The notes: a model not told the origin generated them from the sequence alone. A DNA stretch of 64,000 nt from Nitrospirota bacterium (GCA_021789215.1 JAJYJS010000009.1:1-64000); one strand, 5' to 3'; shown: positions 15,425 through 24,235, numbered from the stretch's first letter. Program-made: numbers and translations.

Positions 15425-16583
15425 ATTTGCCCGCCGCGCAGCCAGACGCCCATGCCCAGTGCAGATTATATCCCCCAAGCTGGCCCGTTACGTCCACCAC
15501 CTCTCCGGCAAAAAAAAGGCCGGGCACTTTCCTGCACTCCATCGTCCTTGAAGAGAGTTCCCTGGTATCCACGCCGCCAGCCGTCACCTCCGCCGTCCTG
15601 TATCCCTCCGTTCCGGATGGCCGAAAGGTCCAGTTATGAAGGCCCTCAGCGGCCCTCTCAAGCTCCGGGGCAGAATAGAGGCGCAGAGGTTTGGAGCCTG
15701 AAAAAAGCTCGCACCACCTCAGGGCGAAACGCCGGGGCATATGCCCCGATAGATAATTACGCATCTCCGTGGACCTGGCCCTGTCATGTATGAACATTCC
15801 CTTGATGTCGATATCAGGCAGGAGGTCTATCGCCACCCCTCCGCCAGTCCAGTACAAAGACGCCTGCAAAACTGCCGGACCGCTCAGCCCCTTGTGGGTA
15901 AAAAGGACATCACCCCTGAAGGACTTTTTGCCATAGGTGATCCCGGCCTTCAGTGACAGACCGCTGAGGCCGCTGAACCTCTTTAATTCTTCCGGGCCGA
16001 ATGTAAACGGCACAAGGGCCGGCCTCAGCGGGGTAACCCTCAAGCCGAATTGCGATGCTATCCTGTAGCCAAGGTTTGTGGCCCCCAGCTCCGGGCACGA
16101 GAGCCCGCCGGTTGCCACCACCATCGAATCCGCGTCGAATTGCCCTTTATCCGTATTCACGGTGAAGCGGCCGGAGTTTTTCCCCACGCCCTTTACCTTC
16201 ATGCCGGTAATTATATCTGCGCCGTTGTCTTTACATTCACCAAGCAAAAGGTCCATGAGGTCCCTGGACTTCCCCCTTAGAAAAAGCTGCCCGTTTCCCT
16301 TGTCGTCAAACATCACTCCCCGGCTTTCAAGGAACTGGACGATGTCGGCGGGGGTAAACCCGGCCAGCGCGGACTTTGGGAAATCGGGATTTTCAGAGAG
16401 GTAATTATCGGCCGAGAGGTTAAGATTCGTGAAATTGGAGCGGCCGCCTCCCGAGGCAAGCACCTTCCTGCCGGGTTTTCTCCCGTGCTCCAGAGCGATA
16501 ACGGACCGCCCCCGTCTTGCGGCCTCTATCGAGCACATCAGCCCCGCGGCGCCAGCCCCGATGACAAGGACATCACATTTCAT
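15417..16583 (-). CDS. HI0933/YhiN-family FAD-dependent oxidoreductase
   Basis: The 388-residue flavoprotein begins with a dinucleotide-binding motif (VIGAGAAGLMCSIEAARRG), continues with the HI0933 signature GRKVLASGGGRSNFTN and ends with the FAD-closing segment GLFFAGEVVDVTGQLGGYNLHWAWASG. Substrates of the family are not established. An AAGAAGG site and an AT-rich TATAAT lie just upstream of the ATG, suggesting its own promoter. maf follows with an overlapping start. Confidence 0.88.
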   Translation of the reverse strand: MKCDVLVIGAGAAGLMCSIEAARRGRSVIALEHGRKPGRKVLASGGGRSNFTNLNLSADNYLSENPDFPKSALAGFTPADIVQFLESRGVMFDDKGNGQLFLRGKSRDLMDLLLGECKDNGADIITGMKVKGVGKNSGRFTVNTDKGQFDADSMVVATGGLSCPELGATNLGYRIASQFGLRVTPLRPALVPFTFGPEELKRFSGLSGLSLKAGITYGKKSFRGDVLFTHKGLSGPAVLQASLYWTGGGVAIDLLPDIDIKGMFIHDRARSTEMRNYLSGHMPRRFALRWCELFSGSKPLRLYSAPELERAAEGLHNWTFRPSGTEGYRTAEVTAGGVDTRELSSRTMECRKVPGLFFAGEVVDVTGQLGGYNLHWAWASGCAAGKYA

Positions 16584-16643
16584 CCTTCTTATTATATTAA
16601 CTAAATTTAACCGCCGGAAAATCTTCCGCTAAACGAAATGGCT

Positions 16644-16677
16644 CCGGCTGACAGAAACGATCAAATGGAACAGCCGG
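16644..16677. repeat. Inverted repeat downstream of queE
   Basis: CCGGCTG (16644-16650) and CAGCCGG (16671-16677) form a 7-bp stem around a 20-base loop in the gap between queE and the HI0933-family gene. No U-tract follows on the minus strand, so termination is uncertain. Confidence 0.35.
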
Positions 16678-16703
16678 CATTATTGAAAAAATGATTTATT
16701 ATT

Positions 16704-17339
16704 TCACACGCCCCGTTTTTCGGGCCCGAAGATGTATTTGTGCGCCTGGAGGTTGAAGATAACGTCCAGCCTGTCCTCAAGCATCCAGTTGGCCAGCCTT
16801 ACCGGCTCCAGATGGCCGAACGCAGGGGAAAAGAGCAGTTTGCATTTTTTTTGCAGGCGGTGTTCCTTTATGAACTCCCTGGACCATTCGTAATCCACCC
16901 TGCCCGTAATGACGAACTTGACTTCATCGGCGGGCTTCAGGAAATCCAGGTTCGACAGGTCCATCTCCTCGGACATCCGGCTGCCTGGGGTCTTTATGTC
17001 GAGGATTACAACCGCCCTCGGGTCTATGTCCTTTATGCTCAGGCTGCCGTTTGTCTCAACCAGCACCTTGTGCCCGTCGTTCAGAAGACGCCCGATAAGA
17101 TGGAAAACCCCTTCCTGCAAAAGCGGTTCGCCCCCCGTTATGGTTATCAGGTTCACGCCCACCACCGAGACCTCGTTCATTATCTCGGCCTCCGTCAGCT
17201 CCATGCCGTCCTGATAGGCATATTTTGTATCGCAGTAGGTGCACCGGAGATTGCAGGTGGCAAGCCTTATGAAAGTGGAGAGCTGACCTACATAGGTGGA
17301 CTCTCCCTGTATGCTGGTAAAAATCTCGCAAATATTCAT
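16704..17339 (-). CDS. queE: 7-carboxy-7-deazaguanine synthase (radical SAM)
   Basis: QueE converts 6-carboxytetrahydropterin to 7-carboxy-7-deazaguanine in queuosine synthesis. The 211-residue protein begins with EIFTSIQGES, then the radical-SAM cluster C-x3-C-x2-C (CNLRCTYC) and the SAM-binding TITGGEP. Length and motifs fit the compact QueE family. The ATG at 17339 was preferred to a TTG three codons upstream. queC, queD and queF are not adjacent. Confidence 0.92.
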   Translation of the reverse strand: MNICEIFTSIQGESTYVGQLSTFIRLATCNLRCTYCDTKYAYQDGMELTEAEIMNEVSVVGVNLITITGGEPLLQEGVFHLIGRLLNDGHKVLVETNGSLSIKDIDPRAVVILDIKTPGSRMSEEMDLSNLDFLKPADEVKFVITGRVDYEWSREFIKEHRLQKKCKLLFSPAFGHLEPVRLANWMLEDRLDVIFNLQAHKYIFGPEKRGV

Positions 17340-17449
17340 GTTATCCAATAAAAAAAGAAACGTCTCGCGAGTAATATAACATTTTCGCTTTTGTTTTTAA
17401 AAGCAAACGATTTGTTTTTTAAAACATTGTTTAAAGACCTGGCTGAGAA

Positions 17450-18910
17450 TCAGTTTCCGGGGAGAAAATCATCCAGCAGCCTGCCGGAGGCCTGCTCCAG
17501 TTTTGTCAGGGCAAGGGCATAATCTGCCCTGGCCCTGTTCTCATCGGAGAGCGAGCTGCTGTAGTCAACCTCGTATCTAAGCACATCGTTCAGGGCGGAA
17601 AGGCCGACTGAAAAACGCTCTTTCTCGGCCTCGTATCTTTTCCGGGCCGCGACCTTTTTGCTTGATGCGGCCTCTATGGTATCGTATGCCGTCTGAAGAG
17701 CCCTTTCAGCCTCCCTCAACTCGTACCTGATGTTCTGCTCCAGTATCCTTAAATTTATCTGCGCCTTCTGCTTCTCGTACTCCGCCTTTAAATAGGCGCC
17801 CCTTGCCGTCCTGTTGCCGATTGGGATGGTAAGGTTCATGCCTATTTCCCAGGAATAAAAATTCCCGGACCCCAGCCCTTCCAGCGTGCTGTCGTAGCCG
17901 GAATTGAGCCCGTTGAGGCCGGATGACGCATAGGCGTCCAGCTGGGGCAACTGCTGGTTCTTGTAGAACCTGGCCTGAAGCTCCATATTTTTAAGGCCGG
18001 AAAGCGCCGCCTTGTAGTCCCATCTCCTCTGGAGAGCATCGCCCAGGGATTCCCGTTTTTCCCTCAGGACCGGGGCGGGAAGGCCCTCAACAGGTATTAT
18101 GTCAGCCGTCCAGTCGGAAAGGTCCAAAAGGTTTTTAAGAGTGTCCTCCTCGTCCTTAACGGCCTTTTCAGCCTTGAAGAGGCCTTCACGGCGGGCATAG
18201 ACCTCCGCTTCCGCCTCATAGACGTCCACCGGGGGCAGATAGCCCGCGCTTATCTTCTCTTTGGTCTCATTCAGCAGGGATTCCGCCAGCCTGAGCGAAA
18301 GCTTCGCCACATTAACGTCATCCATCCTGAACTTGAGGTCCCAATAGCCCTGAACGGCCTGCATCACAATCGATTCCGCCTTCTGCCGCTCCTTGAAGGA
18401 GGTTATGTCGAAGGTGTTTTTAGCCATGTTCAAGGCGGTCTCCTGGACCGAGCGCCCCCTGTCCTTTAGCAGGGGCTGGGTCAGCGTAAGGGTGACCTCG
18501 GAGGAGTAATAGGGGTTCAGGATGAGGCCGAAGGTATCGCTTGTGCGCACCCTGTCGTTCACCCATTTCAACTCGTATCTCGTGCCATAGGGGACCTTCC
18601 CTGAAAAACCGAGCGAAACCTCTGTCTTTCTCTGCATGGAAACGAAAATTATGCTTGCCGGAGGGGTCCTTAAATAGTTCATTAGCGCGCCGGCCCGGAA
18701 AGCGGGGTCGAATTCACCTTTGGCGGTCATGATGCCGGCCCTCGCGCCGGAGATGTTCAGCCCCTCCTGCTTCAAGAGCAGGTTCTGCCTGAGGGCGAGC
18801 CCCACCGTCTTGCCGAGCGTAAGCTCAAGCCCGTCCTGCGCATGGGAAATTTTTCCCCCGCACAAGGCAAAAAATATGGCAAGCAAAAACGCAAAAAAAA
18901 CCCGTTTCAT
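17450..18910 (-). CDS. TolC-family outer-membrane efflux protein
   Basis: The 486-residue precursor has a signal peptide (1 to about 24, ending KISHA) and two long alpha-helical coiled repeats with short beta segments, the two OEP domains of TolC-like export ducts (TQPLLKDRG and NLTIPIGNR are typical strand/turn regions). Inner-membrane pump partners are not in the window, so the exported substrate is unknown. It appears to have its own promoter and, unusually, almost no 5' leader. Confidence 0.88.
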   Translation of the reverse strand: MKRVFFAFLLAIFFALCGGKISHAQDGLELTLGKTVGLALRQNLLLKQEGLNISGARAGIMTAKGEFDPAFRAGALMNYLRTPPASIIFVSMQRKTEVSLGFSGKVPYGTRYELKWVNDRVRTSDTFGLILNPYYSSEVTLTLTQPLLKDRGRSVQETALNMAKNTFDITSFKERQKAESIVMQAVQGYWDLKFRMDDVNVAKLSLRLAESLLNETKEKISAGYLPPVDVYEAEAEVYARREGLFKAEKAVKDEEDTLKNLLDLSDWTADIIPVEGLPAPVLREKRESLGDALQRRWDYKAALSGLKNMELQARFYKNQQLPQLDAYASSGLNGLNSGYDSTLEGLGSGNFYSWEIGMNLTIPIGNRTARGAYLKAEYEKQKAQINLRILEQNIRYELREAERALQTAYDTIEAASSKKVAARKRYEAEKERFSVGLSALNDVLRYEVDYSSSLSDENRARADYALALTKLEQASGRLLDDFLPGN

Positions 18911-18919
18911 TCAGCCATT

Positions 18920-18948
18920 AGTGTAAAATAACCGTCCGGAAGTATCAA
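18920..18948 (-). promoter_or_regulatory. tolC-like gene promoter, possibly leaderless
   Basis: On the minus strand TTGATA (18943-18948) and TACACT (18920-18925) are 17 bp apart. Only nine bases separate the -10 from the ATG, so transcription should start within one or two bases of the start codon. No Shine-Dalgarno sequence fits in that space. Confidence 0.55.
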
Positions 18949-18949
18949 T

Positions 18950-20119
18950 TCAAATAAGGGGTCCAAGCGGCAGGTTTCTGATGTTTTCCAGCGTGCGGTG
19001 TCTTAACTGGCGGGCATCGGGGATGCCGATAAGCCCTTTCCCGTTTTCAAGCACCGGTATGAGGATATCGCTGAAACTGCCCCCGCACCCGCATGAATGT
19101 TCCTGGTTTCCGTTTGGCACAATCCGGCGGCCGCCGCAGGCCGGGCACCTCAAGACCCTTTTGCTGCCGGACCATTTGCCCCGCTTGGCATAAGGTTTGC
19201 CGTCCTTTTCCATTATGTCCATCGCAAAATCCACCACGGGGGCATTGCTGATGGAGGTGCCTATGCCGTACCCCGCGACCAGCGGGTTGATGACGGGAAC
19301 GTCTTTTTCCCTTATCCCGCCGCTCACAAGGAATTTGATGCCTCTGTGCCCCCTCAGGTCAAGCTCCCACCGGCACTCCTCCAGTATCCTGTAAAAATCG
19401 CCACGCCTTGTGGCAGGAGTATCGAACCGGACGGCGAAGAGCTTGTCCCCAAACGCTTCAGCCACGTTTATGCACTCGAATTTTTCATCGAGAAAAGTGT
19501 CTATAAGGGCCACCCTTTTCACCTCCGGGGCGACAACCTCGTCATAAGCACGCACGGCTTCCACGGTTGATCCGATGCAGAGGATAAGCGAATGGGGCAT
19601 CGTGCCCGATGCCTTTTCCCCTATCCGTTCGCCGGAGGCCACTACCGAGACCCCGTCGCAGCCGCCTATGTAGGCGTTCCGCTCTATCATCGGGGCCAGG
19701 ACTGGATGCATCCTCCTTGCGCCAAAGCTTATCAACAGCCTATCCTCAACCAGCAGCCTGAACCTGGCCGCCTGCGTGGCGATACCGGACGCCTGGCAGA
19801 CAAGCCCGAGGATGGCCGTTTCATATACGCAAAAGTCCTGGTATCTCCCCTCTATCTCCATGACGGGCTCGTACGGATAGAACACCGTCCCCTCCTGCAT
19901 CGCCCTGACAGCGACAGGGAGGGCCTTCAAAAGCCGCATTGCCTCCTCAAGCCCGGCAAAAACGGCCCAGGGCCAGCCCCCGGGCAGACCCTTGGCTATG
20001 ACCTCCATCTTTACGACAGGGTTTATGCCTTTTTCCCTGAGGACATGCAGGGTCCTTTCGAAGTAAACATCCGTTATCCTGCCTTCGAGGACATCTTCGG
20101 GCCGGGCCGTATGGAACAT
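18950..20119 (-). CDS. pncB: Nicotinate phosphoribosyltransferase, archaeal-type with zinc ribbon
   Basis: The enzyme makes nicotinate mononucleotide from nicotinate and PRPP in NAD salvage. The product (389 residues from this start) opens with MFHTARPEDV and TDVYFERT, typical of the short archaeal-like class, and carries SGGIREKDVPVINPLVAGYGIGT for phosphate binding. A C-terminal Cys-rich knuckle (CPACGG with CGCGG) is known from the Thermoplasma enzyme. A GGAGG site lies 11 bases before the chosen ATG; a GTG at 20137 would add six residues. It follows the nicotinamidase-like gene, a matching pathway step. Confidence 0.88.
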   Translation of the reverse strand: MFHTARPEDVLEGRITDVYFERTLHVLREKGINPVVKMEVIAKGLPGGWPWAVFAGLEEAMRLLKALPVAVRAMQEGTVFYPYEPVMEIEGRYQDFCVYETAILGLVCQASGIATQAARFRLLVEDRLLISFGARRMHPVLAPMIERNAYIGGCDGVSVVASGERIGEKASGTMPHSLILCIGSTVEAVRAYDEVVAPEVKRVALIDTFLDEKFECINVAEAFGDKLFAVRFDTPATRRGDFYRILEECRWELDLRGHRGIKFLVSGGIREKDVPVINPLVAGYGIGTSISNAPVVDFAMDIMEKDGKPYAKRGKWSGSKRVLRCPACGGRRIVPNGNQEHSCGCGGSFSDILIPVLENGKGLIGIPDARQLRHRTLENIRNLPLGPLI

Positions 20120-20148
20120 CGCTAACCAGTCCTCCACTTTGCGGCGGT

Positions 20149-20676
20149 CTATTCAAATTTTACTTTAAGTGTGTTCCCCATTATCCTTATGGCGGCTTCT
20201 TTGTCCTCAGGTGTGATGTCGGCAATGCCGTCCTTTACAACCACCACCCCATAGCCGTTCATCGCCGCCTCATACGCCGTAAAAAGTACGCATATATGCG
20301 CGAGGCACCCGGTAAGCCTCACTGAACCCGCCCCCAACCTATCAAGTGTCTCTTTAAGTTTAGTATCAAAGAACGCGGAATAATGGGTTTTTTTAATAAT
20401 TATATCGTCGGACCGGGGCTTAAGCTCATCCACAACCTGCTGGCCTCTTGAGCCGCGTACCCCGTGAGGCGGCCAGCCGAACCTTGAAAACTCTTCATCG
20501 TCGGGGGCATGGTTGTCGCAGACGTAAATGACGGGGTTCCCAGCCACCCTGGCCTTTTCCATCTCCCTCCTGATGGCCGGTATTATTTTCCTGTTTCCGG
20601 GCACCTCCAAAGGGGAGCCTTCGCGAGTGAAATCGTCGAGCATGTCCAGGACAAGAAGGGCTTCCTTTTTCTCCAT
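20149..20676 (-). CDS. Isochorismatase-fold hydrolase, probable nicotinamidase
   Basis: The 175-residue protein has the cysteine-hydrolase triad of the family: Asp11 (LLVLDMLDDF), Lys96 (IIKKTHYSAF) and Cys129 (GCLAHICVLFTAYEA). Nicotinamidase deamidates nicotinamide to nicotinate, exactly the substrate of the next gene in the operon, so this role is likely. The family also contains isochorismatases and ureidohydrolases, so the assignment rests on context. An AGGGAGG site lies nine bases before the ATG. Confidence 0.8.
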   Translation of the reverse strand: MEKKEALLVLDMLDDFTREGSPLEVPGNRKIIPAIRREMEKARVAGNPVIYVCDNHAPDDEEFSRFGWPPHGVRGSRGQQVVDELKPRSDDIIIKKTHYSAFFDTKLKETLDRLGAGSVRLTGCLAHICVLFTAYEAAMNGYGVVVVKDGIADITPEDKEAAIRIMGNTLKVKFE

Positions 20677-20693
20677 CTGGAAAAACCTCCCTA

Positions 20694-20708
20694 GGACCGG
20701 TCCGGTCC
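20694..20708. repeat. GGACCGGTCC palindrome
   Basis: A 10-bp perfect palindrome (20694-20703) is extended by a further GGTCC just before the ribosome-binding site of the nicotinamidase-like gene. It could be a small operator or a fold near the translation start; nothing further supports either. Confidence 0.25.
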
Positions 20709-20774
20709 CTCACAAGTCTGGAGAACGAAAGGTCTTTTAAAAAAATCCCAGATTATTCAGCTACTTGGGGTCTT

Positions 20775-21251
20775 TTACTTAAACTTTGCCTTAAGGGCCC
20801 TTTCCACATTTTCAGGGACAAGCCCTGTCACGCAGCCGCCGTATGAGGCGACTTCCTTTATGATGGTGGCTGTAAGGAAAGTATACTCCAGGGAAGGCGT
20901 AAGGAAAACCGTTTCCACTTCCGCATCGAGGCTGCGGTTCATGAGGGCCATCTGGAACTCGTATTCAAAGTCCGAAACCGCACGGAGCCCCCTTATTACC
21001 GCGCTCGCCCGCTTTGATTTTACATATTCGACAAGAAGCCCGCTGAACGGCTCCACCTTGATGTTGCCAATGTCCTTCGTGGCCTCCCGTATAAGCTCGA
21101 TCCTCTCTTCTATCGTGAAAGTCGGCTGCTTTTTCGGGTTCGGGGCCACGGCGATTATAACCTCGTCGAATATCCTCAGCCCCCTTAGAAGTATATCGAA
21201 ATGGCCGTTCGTGAATGGGTCGAACGTGCCTGGCAGGACCGCCCTTTTCAT
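20775..21251 (-). CDS. coaD: Phosphopantetheine adenylyltransferase
   Basis: CoaD transfers AMP to 4'-phosphopantetheine, the penultimate step of coenzyme A synthesis. The 158-residue length is typical. The nucleotidyl-transfer motif TNGH occupies residues 14-17 and the second motif TIIKEVA lies near the C-terminus. The ATG overlaps the rsmD stop (ATGA), the common rsmD-coaD arrangement. Confidence 0.96.
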   Translation of the reverse strand: MKRAVLPGTFDPFTNGHFDILLRGLRIFDEVIIAVAPNPKKQPTFTIEERIELIREATKDIGNIKVEPFSGLLVEYVKSKRASAVIRGLRAVSDFEYEFQMALMNRSLDAEVETVFLTPSLEYTFLTATIIKEVASYGGCVTGLVPENVERALKAKFK

Positions 21252-21793
21252 TGTTCCCCCTCCTCCCTTTCCATTGCAACATACAAAGTCAGGGACGTAT
21301 CCCCGTATTTATAGACTTTCTTTTTCCTGAGAATCCCGGTCTCCTCCGGCAGGGAGACCTTGGACGAATGCTCCGCGATGACCACCGCGCCTTCAGCCAA
21401 TACCTTTTCCGAAGTAATCCTCGGCAGGATTTTTTCAAGCTCCCCGGAGGCGTAAGGCGGGTCGAGGAAGACGATGTCCGCCCGGACGCCCTCCTTCCCG
21501 GCCCGCTTTAAAAAGGCATCTGCCTTCACGGGAAGAATATGGGCCTTCGGCCTGCACCCGCAGCCTTCGAGCAAATCCCTTAAAATTCCGGCGGTTTTCC
21601 TGTCCGACTCGACAAAATAAACCTCCCTTGCCCCCCTGCTCATTGCCTCCATCCCGATGGCCCCGGTGCCTGCGTAGAGGTCCATGAAGACCGAGCCCTC
21701 AACCCTTCGGGCGATTATATTGAAGATCGCCTGCCTCACCTTTGAGAGCGTCGGCCTCAGTCCGGTCTTCCTGAGCTTCAATGCCTGGGCCAT
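21248..21793 (-). CDS. rsmD: 16S rRNA (guanine966-N2)-methyltransferase RsmD
   Basis: RsmD methylates G966 of 16S rRNA in the small subunit. The 181-residue protein has the GLRPT segment (11-15) and VRQAIFNI, SAM motif AGTGAIG (41-47) and catalytic DPPY (111-114). The N-terminus lacks the first ten or so residues (the RIIGGKxKGR part) of most RsmD proteins; an AGGAG site seven bases before the ATG supports the start as annotated. Confidence 0.93.
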   Translation of the reverse strand: MAQALKLRKTGLRPTLSKVRQAIFNIIARRVEGSVFMDLYAGTGAIGMEAMSRGAREVYFVESDRKTAGILRDLLEGCGCRPKAHILPVKADAFLKRAGKEGVRADIVFLDPPYASGELEKILPRITSEKVLAEGAVVIAEHSSKVSLPEETGILRKKKVYKYGDTSLTLYVAMEREEGEQ

Positions 21794-21822
21794 TAACGGA
21801 CTCCTGACAGCGTCTTCATTTC

Positions 21823-22479
21823 TTATTGCCCGATCGGGGGATTTATGAGCGGCAAAAAACCGTCCGGGACTTCATGGCCCTTTATAACGACCTTTTTTCC
21901 CCTGACCTCCAGCCTGCCCTCGGCAAAAAGCCTCACGGCCTCGGGGTAAATCATATGCTCGCATTTGAGAATGCGCGCTGAAAGGCTGTCTTCGGTGTCG
22001 CCGTGACTGGCCGGAACGGCTGCCTGGATTATAACGGGGCCAGTGTCCATCCCCTCGTCAACAAAGTGCACGGTGCACCCGGATATCTTCACCCCGTAGT
22101 CAGCCGCCTGTCTCTGCCCGTGCAGGCCGGGGAACGACGGCAGGAGTGCGGGATGGATATTCATGACCCTCATCGGAAAGGCATCGAGGAGCGGTTTTCT
22201 GACTATCCTCATGAAACCCGCGAGCAGGACGAGACCCGCTTCCCTTTTTTGAAGCTCGGCTGCTATGGCCTTGAAATAATCGTCCTTCGAGGCAAATGCC
22301 TTCGGGTCCGCGTATAGCGCCTCTATGCCGTTTTCCTTTGCGCGCTGCATGGCATAAGCGCCCGGTTTGTCCGTTATGAGCACCCGCAATCGGGCCTTTA
22401 TTCTGCCGCTTTTAACGGCGTCTATGATGGCCTGAAAATTCGACCCCCTCCCGGAGGCAAGCACCCCGACTTGAAGCAT
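21823..22479 (-). CDS. purN: Phosphoribosylglycinamide formyltransferase PurN
   Basis: PurN transfers a formyl group from 10-formyl-tetrahydrofolate to GAR in purine synthesis. The catalytic residues are Asn107, His109 (MNIHPALLPSFPG) and Asp145 (VDEGMDTGPV). The N-terminal LASGRGSNFQ binds the ribose phosphate. At 218 residues it is the usual size. An AGGGAGG site lies 14 bases before the ATG with a short AGGT/ACCT inverted pair between them, which could modulate access. Confidence 0.94.
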   Translation of the reverse strand: MLQVGVLASGRGSNFQAIIDAVKSGRIKARLRVLITDKPGAYAMQRAKENGIEALYADPKAFASKDDYFKAIAAELQKREAGLVLLAGFMRIVRKPLLDAFPMRVMNIHPALLPSFPGLHGQRQAADYGVKISGCTVHFVDEGMDTGPVIIQAAVPASHGDTEDSLSARILKCEHMIYPEAVRLFAEGRLEVRGKKVVIKGHEVPDGFLPLINPPIGQ

Positions 22480-22502
22480 GAGTAAGGTAAAAACCTCCCT
22501 TT

Positions 22503-22958
22503 TTAAGCTATTTCCTTTATGAAAGCGTATTCATTGCAGTCCGGGAATTTGGGGCACCTGATGCAGTCCCCCCAGATCTTGTGGGGCAGAGCGGTCTTGT
22601 CCACTTCCGTAAAGCCCAGCTTTTTGAAGAACTCCGGGGCGTAGGTAAGGGCAAAGACCTTTTTCACCCCGAGCTGCCTCGCGCCGGAAATGCATTTTTT
22701 GATCATGGACGTGCCTATCCCCCTGTCGCGGGCGTTTTTTTTGACGGCCAGGGAGCGTATCTCGGCCAAATCGTCCCAGACGATATGGATGGCGCACGTC
22801 CCTTTTATCTCCCCGTCCTCCTCATAGACGTAAATGTCCCGGATATTTTCGTAAAGCTCGTTCAGGGCGCGCGGGAGCATCTCCTGCGAGCGGGCGAACT
22901 CATTTACCAGCGTATGGACCTTTTTTATGTCCGGGATGCGGGCCTTCCTAATCGCCAA
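22503..22958 (-). CDS. GNAT acetyltransferase, possible short N-acetylglutamate synthase
   Basis: The 151-residue protein has the GNAT core: EIRSLAVKKNARDRGIGTSMI contains the acetyl-CoA loop (RxxGIG), followed by FFKKLGF. The C-terminus has a conserved cysteine knuckle (WGDCIRCPKFPDCNE). Short proteins of this type act as N-acetylglutamate synthases (argA) in some bacteria, so a role in arginine synthesis is possible but inferred. The start is a TTG at 22958 overlapping the end of the oxidoreductase gamma gene by 11 bases; no other in-frame start exists nearby. Confidence 0.75.
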   Translation of the reverse strand: MAIRKARIPDIKKVHTLVNEFARSQEMLPRALNELYENIRDIYVYEEDGEIKGTCAIHIVWDDLAEIRSLAVKKNARDRGIGTSMIKKCISGARQLGVKKVFALTYAPEFFKKLGFTEVDKTALPHKIWGDCIRCPKFPDCNEYAFIKEIA

Positions 22959-23481
22959 TGCACTCCCAGCCTTTTTCGAGCGCAGTCATGTTGGCTTCCA
23001 GTACCCTGCCGCGCTTTGGCGAAAGCTCTTCCAGCGCCTTCTTTAGCCCCTCAAGCGTACAGAGCGACTCCGCACGGGCAACGGCCCCGGTTATGACCAT
23101 ATTTGCCGAAAGCGGCGCCCCCAGGGACATGGCTATATCACCTGCCGGGACTTCTACGACGCGCATATCGCCCCTTCCGGGCCGGGCCTTGACCATTGTC
23201 GAGTTCAGTATTACGCAGCCCCCTTTTTTGGGCCTCTCCTGGAAGCGCCCGAGCGACGCCTCGTTCATGACCACAACGGTGTCCGGGTAGCGCACCACGG
23301 GCGAGCCTATCATCCCCTCTGAAATGACGACCGTGCAGTTTGCCGTGCCGCCGCGCACCTCCGCCCCGTAGGAGGGAAACCACGTCACGTTCCGGCCCTC
23401 GTTCATCACGGCCTGTGCCAGGAGCTTGCCCGCAAACAGTATGCCCTGTCCGCCGGAGCCGGCTATGAGCAGGCTATGCAT
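22948..23481 (-). CDS. 2-oxoacid:ferredoxin oxidoreductase, gamma subunit
   Basis: The 177-residue protein has the gamma-subunit signatures LLIAGSGGQGILFAGKLLAQA and WFPSYGAEVRGGTANC. Gamma subunits pair with TPP-containing beta subunits in ketoacid oxidoreductases that make acyl-CoA and reduced ferredoxin. The ATG at 23481 was chosen over an upstream start because MHSLLIAG matches family N-termini and gives an eight-base overlap with the beta gene. The specificity (pyruvate, 2-oxoglutarate or branched-chain) cannot be read from the sequence. Confidence 0.88.
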   Translation of the reverse strand: MHSLLIAGSGGQGILFAGKLLAQAVMNEGRNVTWFPSYGAEVRGGTANCTVVISEGMIGSPVVRYPDTVVVMNEASLGRFQERPKKGGCVILNSTMVKARPGRGDMRVVEVPAGDIAMSLGAPLSANMVITGAVARAESLCTLEGLKKALEELSPKRGRVLEANMTALEKGWECIGD

Positions 23482-24235
23482 TTGCGGCCGCCCCGGCGAA
23501 TTTGTCCTTGAAGACCCCAAGCGGGAATATCTTCTGCATATCGTTTTCTATCCATTTAAGCGACTCCTCCGGGGTCATTTTCCAGTCTGTCGGGCACGGG
23601 GAAAGCACCTCCACAAGGCTGAACCCCTTCCCTTCCATCTGGTAGCGCAGGGCCTTCTCGAAAAGGCGCCTGGTAGCGATGGTGTTTTTCGGGCTGTCGA
23701 TGGCCGTCCTTGCAATATATGCGCTTCCCTCCAGCGTGGAAAGAAGCTCCGCCATCTTCATGGGATATCCGGCCTCAGCCACGCTCCTGCCGCCGGGGGT
23801 CGTCGTCGTCTTCTGGCCGCAGATGGTCGTGGGGGCCATCTGGCCGCCCGTCATCCCGTATATGCCGTTGTTCACAAAAAAAACCGTGATGTTCTCCCCC
23901 CTGTTTGCGGCGTGGACGATCTCGCCCATCCCTATTGCCGCCAGGTCTCCGTCGCCCTGATATGATATCACTATGCTTTCAGGCCGCGCCCTTTTCATGC
24001 CCGTTGCCGCGGCAGGCGGCCTGCCGTGCGGTATCTCTATCACGTCAAAATTGAAATAATCGTACGCATATACGGCGCACCCCACCGGCCCTATAGCGAT
24101 GCTCCGCCCCCTGATGTCCAGCTTGTCCACGCACTCGGCCACAATCCTGTGCAGGATGCTGTGGCCGCAACCGGGGCAGAACCTGAAGGGGGCATCCTTA
24201 AGCCCCTCGGGCCGGCCGAAAACCTTTTTCCTCAT
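23474..24235 (-). CDS. 2-oxoacid:ferredoxin oxidoreductase, beta (TPP-binding) subunit
   Basis: The 253-residue protein has the beta-subunit opening FRFCPGCGHSILHRI, the thiamine-diphosphate motif YQGDGDLAAIG (with VNNGIYGMTGGQMAPTT after it) and further cysteines as in Kor/Vor enzymes. No ferredoxin-like delta subunit or alpha subunit is next to it; upstream is a diguanylate cyclase gene ending six bases before its ATG. The active enzyme must therefore take its alpha chain from elsewhere. A GGAGGG site precedes the start. Confidence 0.88.
   Translation of the reverse strand: MRKKVFGRPEGLKDAPFRFCPGCGHSILHRIVAECVDKLDIRGRSIAIGPVGCAVYAYDYFNFDVIEIPHGRPPAAATGMKRARPESIVISYQGDGDLAAIGMGEIVHAANRGENITVFFVNNGIYGMTGGQMAPTTICGQKTTTTPGGRSVAEAGYPMKMAELLSTLEGSAYIARTAIDSPKNTIATRRLFEKALRYQMEGKGFSLVEVLSPCPTDWKMTPEESLKWIENDMQKIFPLGVFKDKFAGAAANA

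Noticed and set aside
21248-21793. Frameshift removing the start of rsmD
   Set aside because: A good AGGAG site precedes the annotated ATG, and no RsmD-like N-terminal residues are found in other frames upstream. A naturally short N-terminus is simpler.
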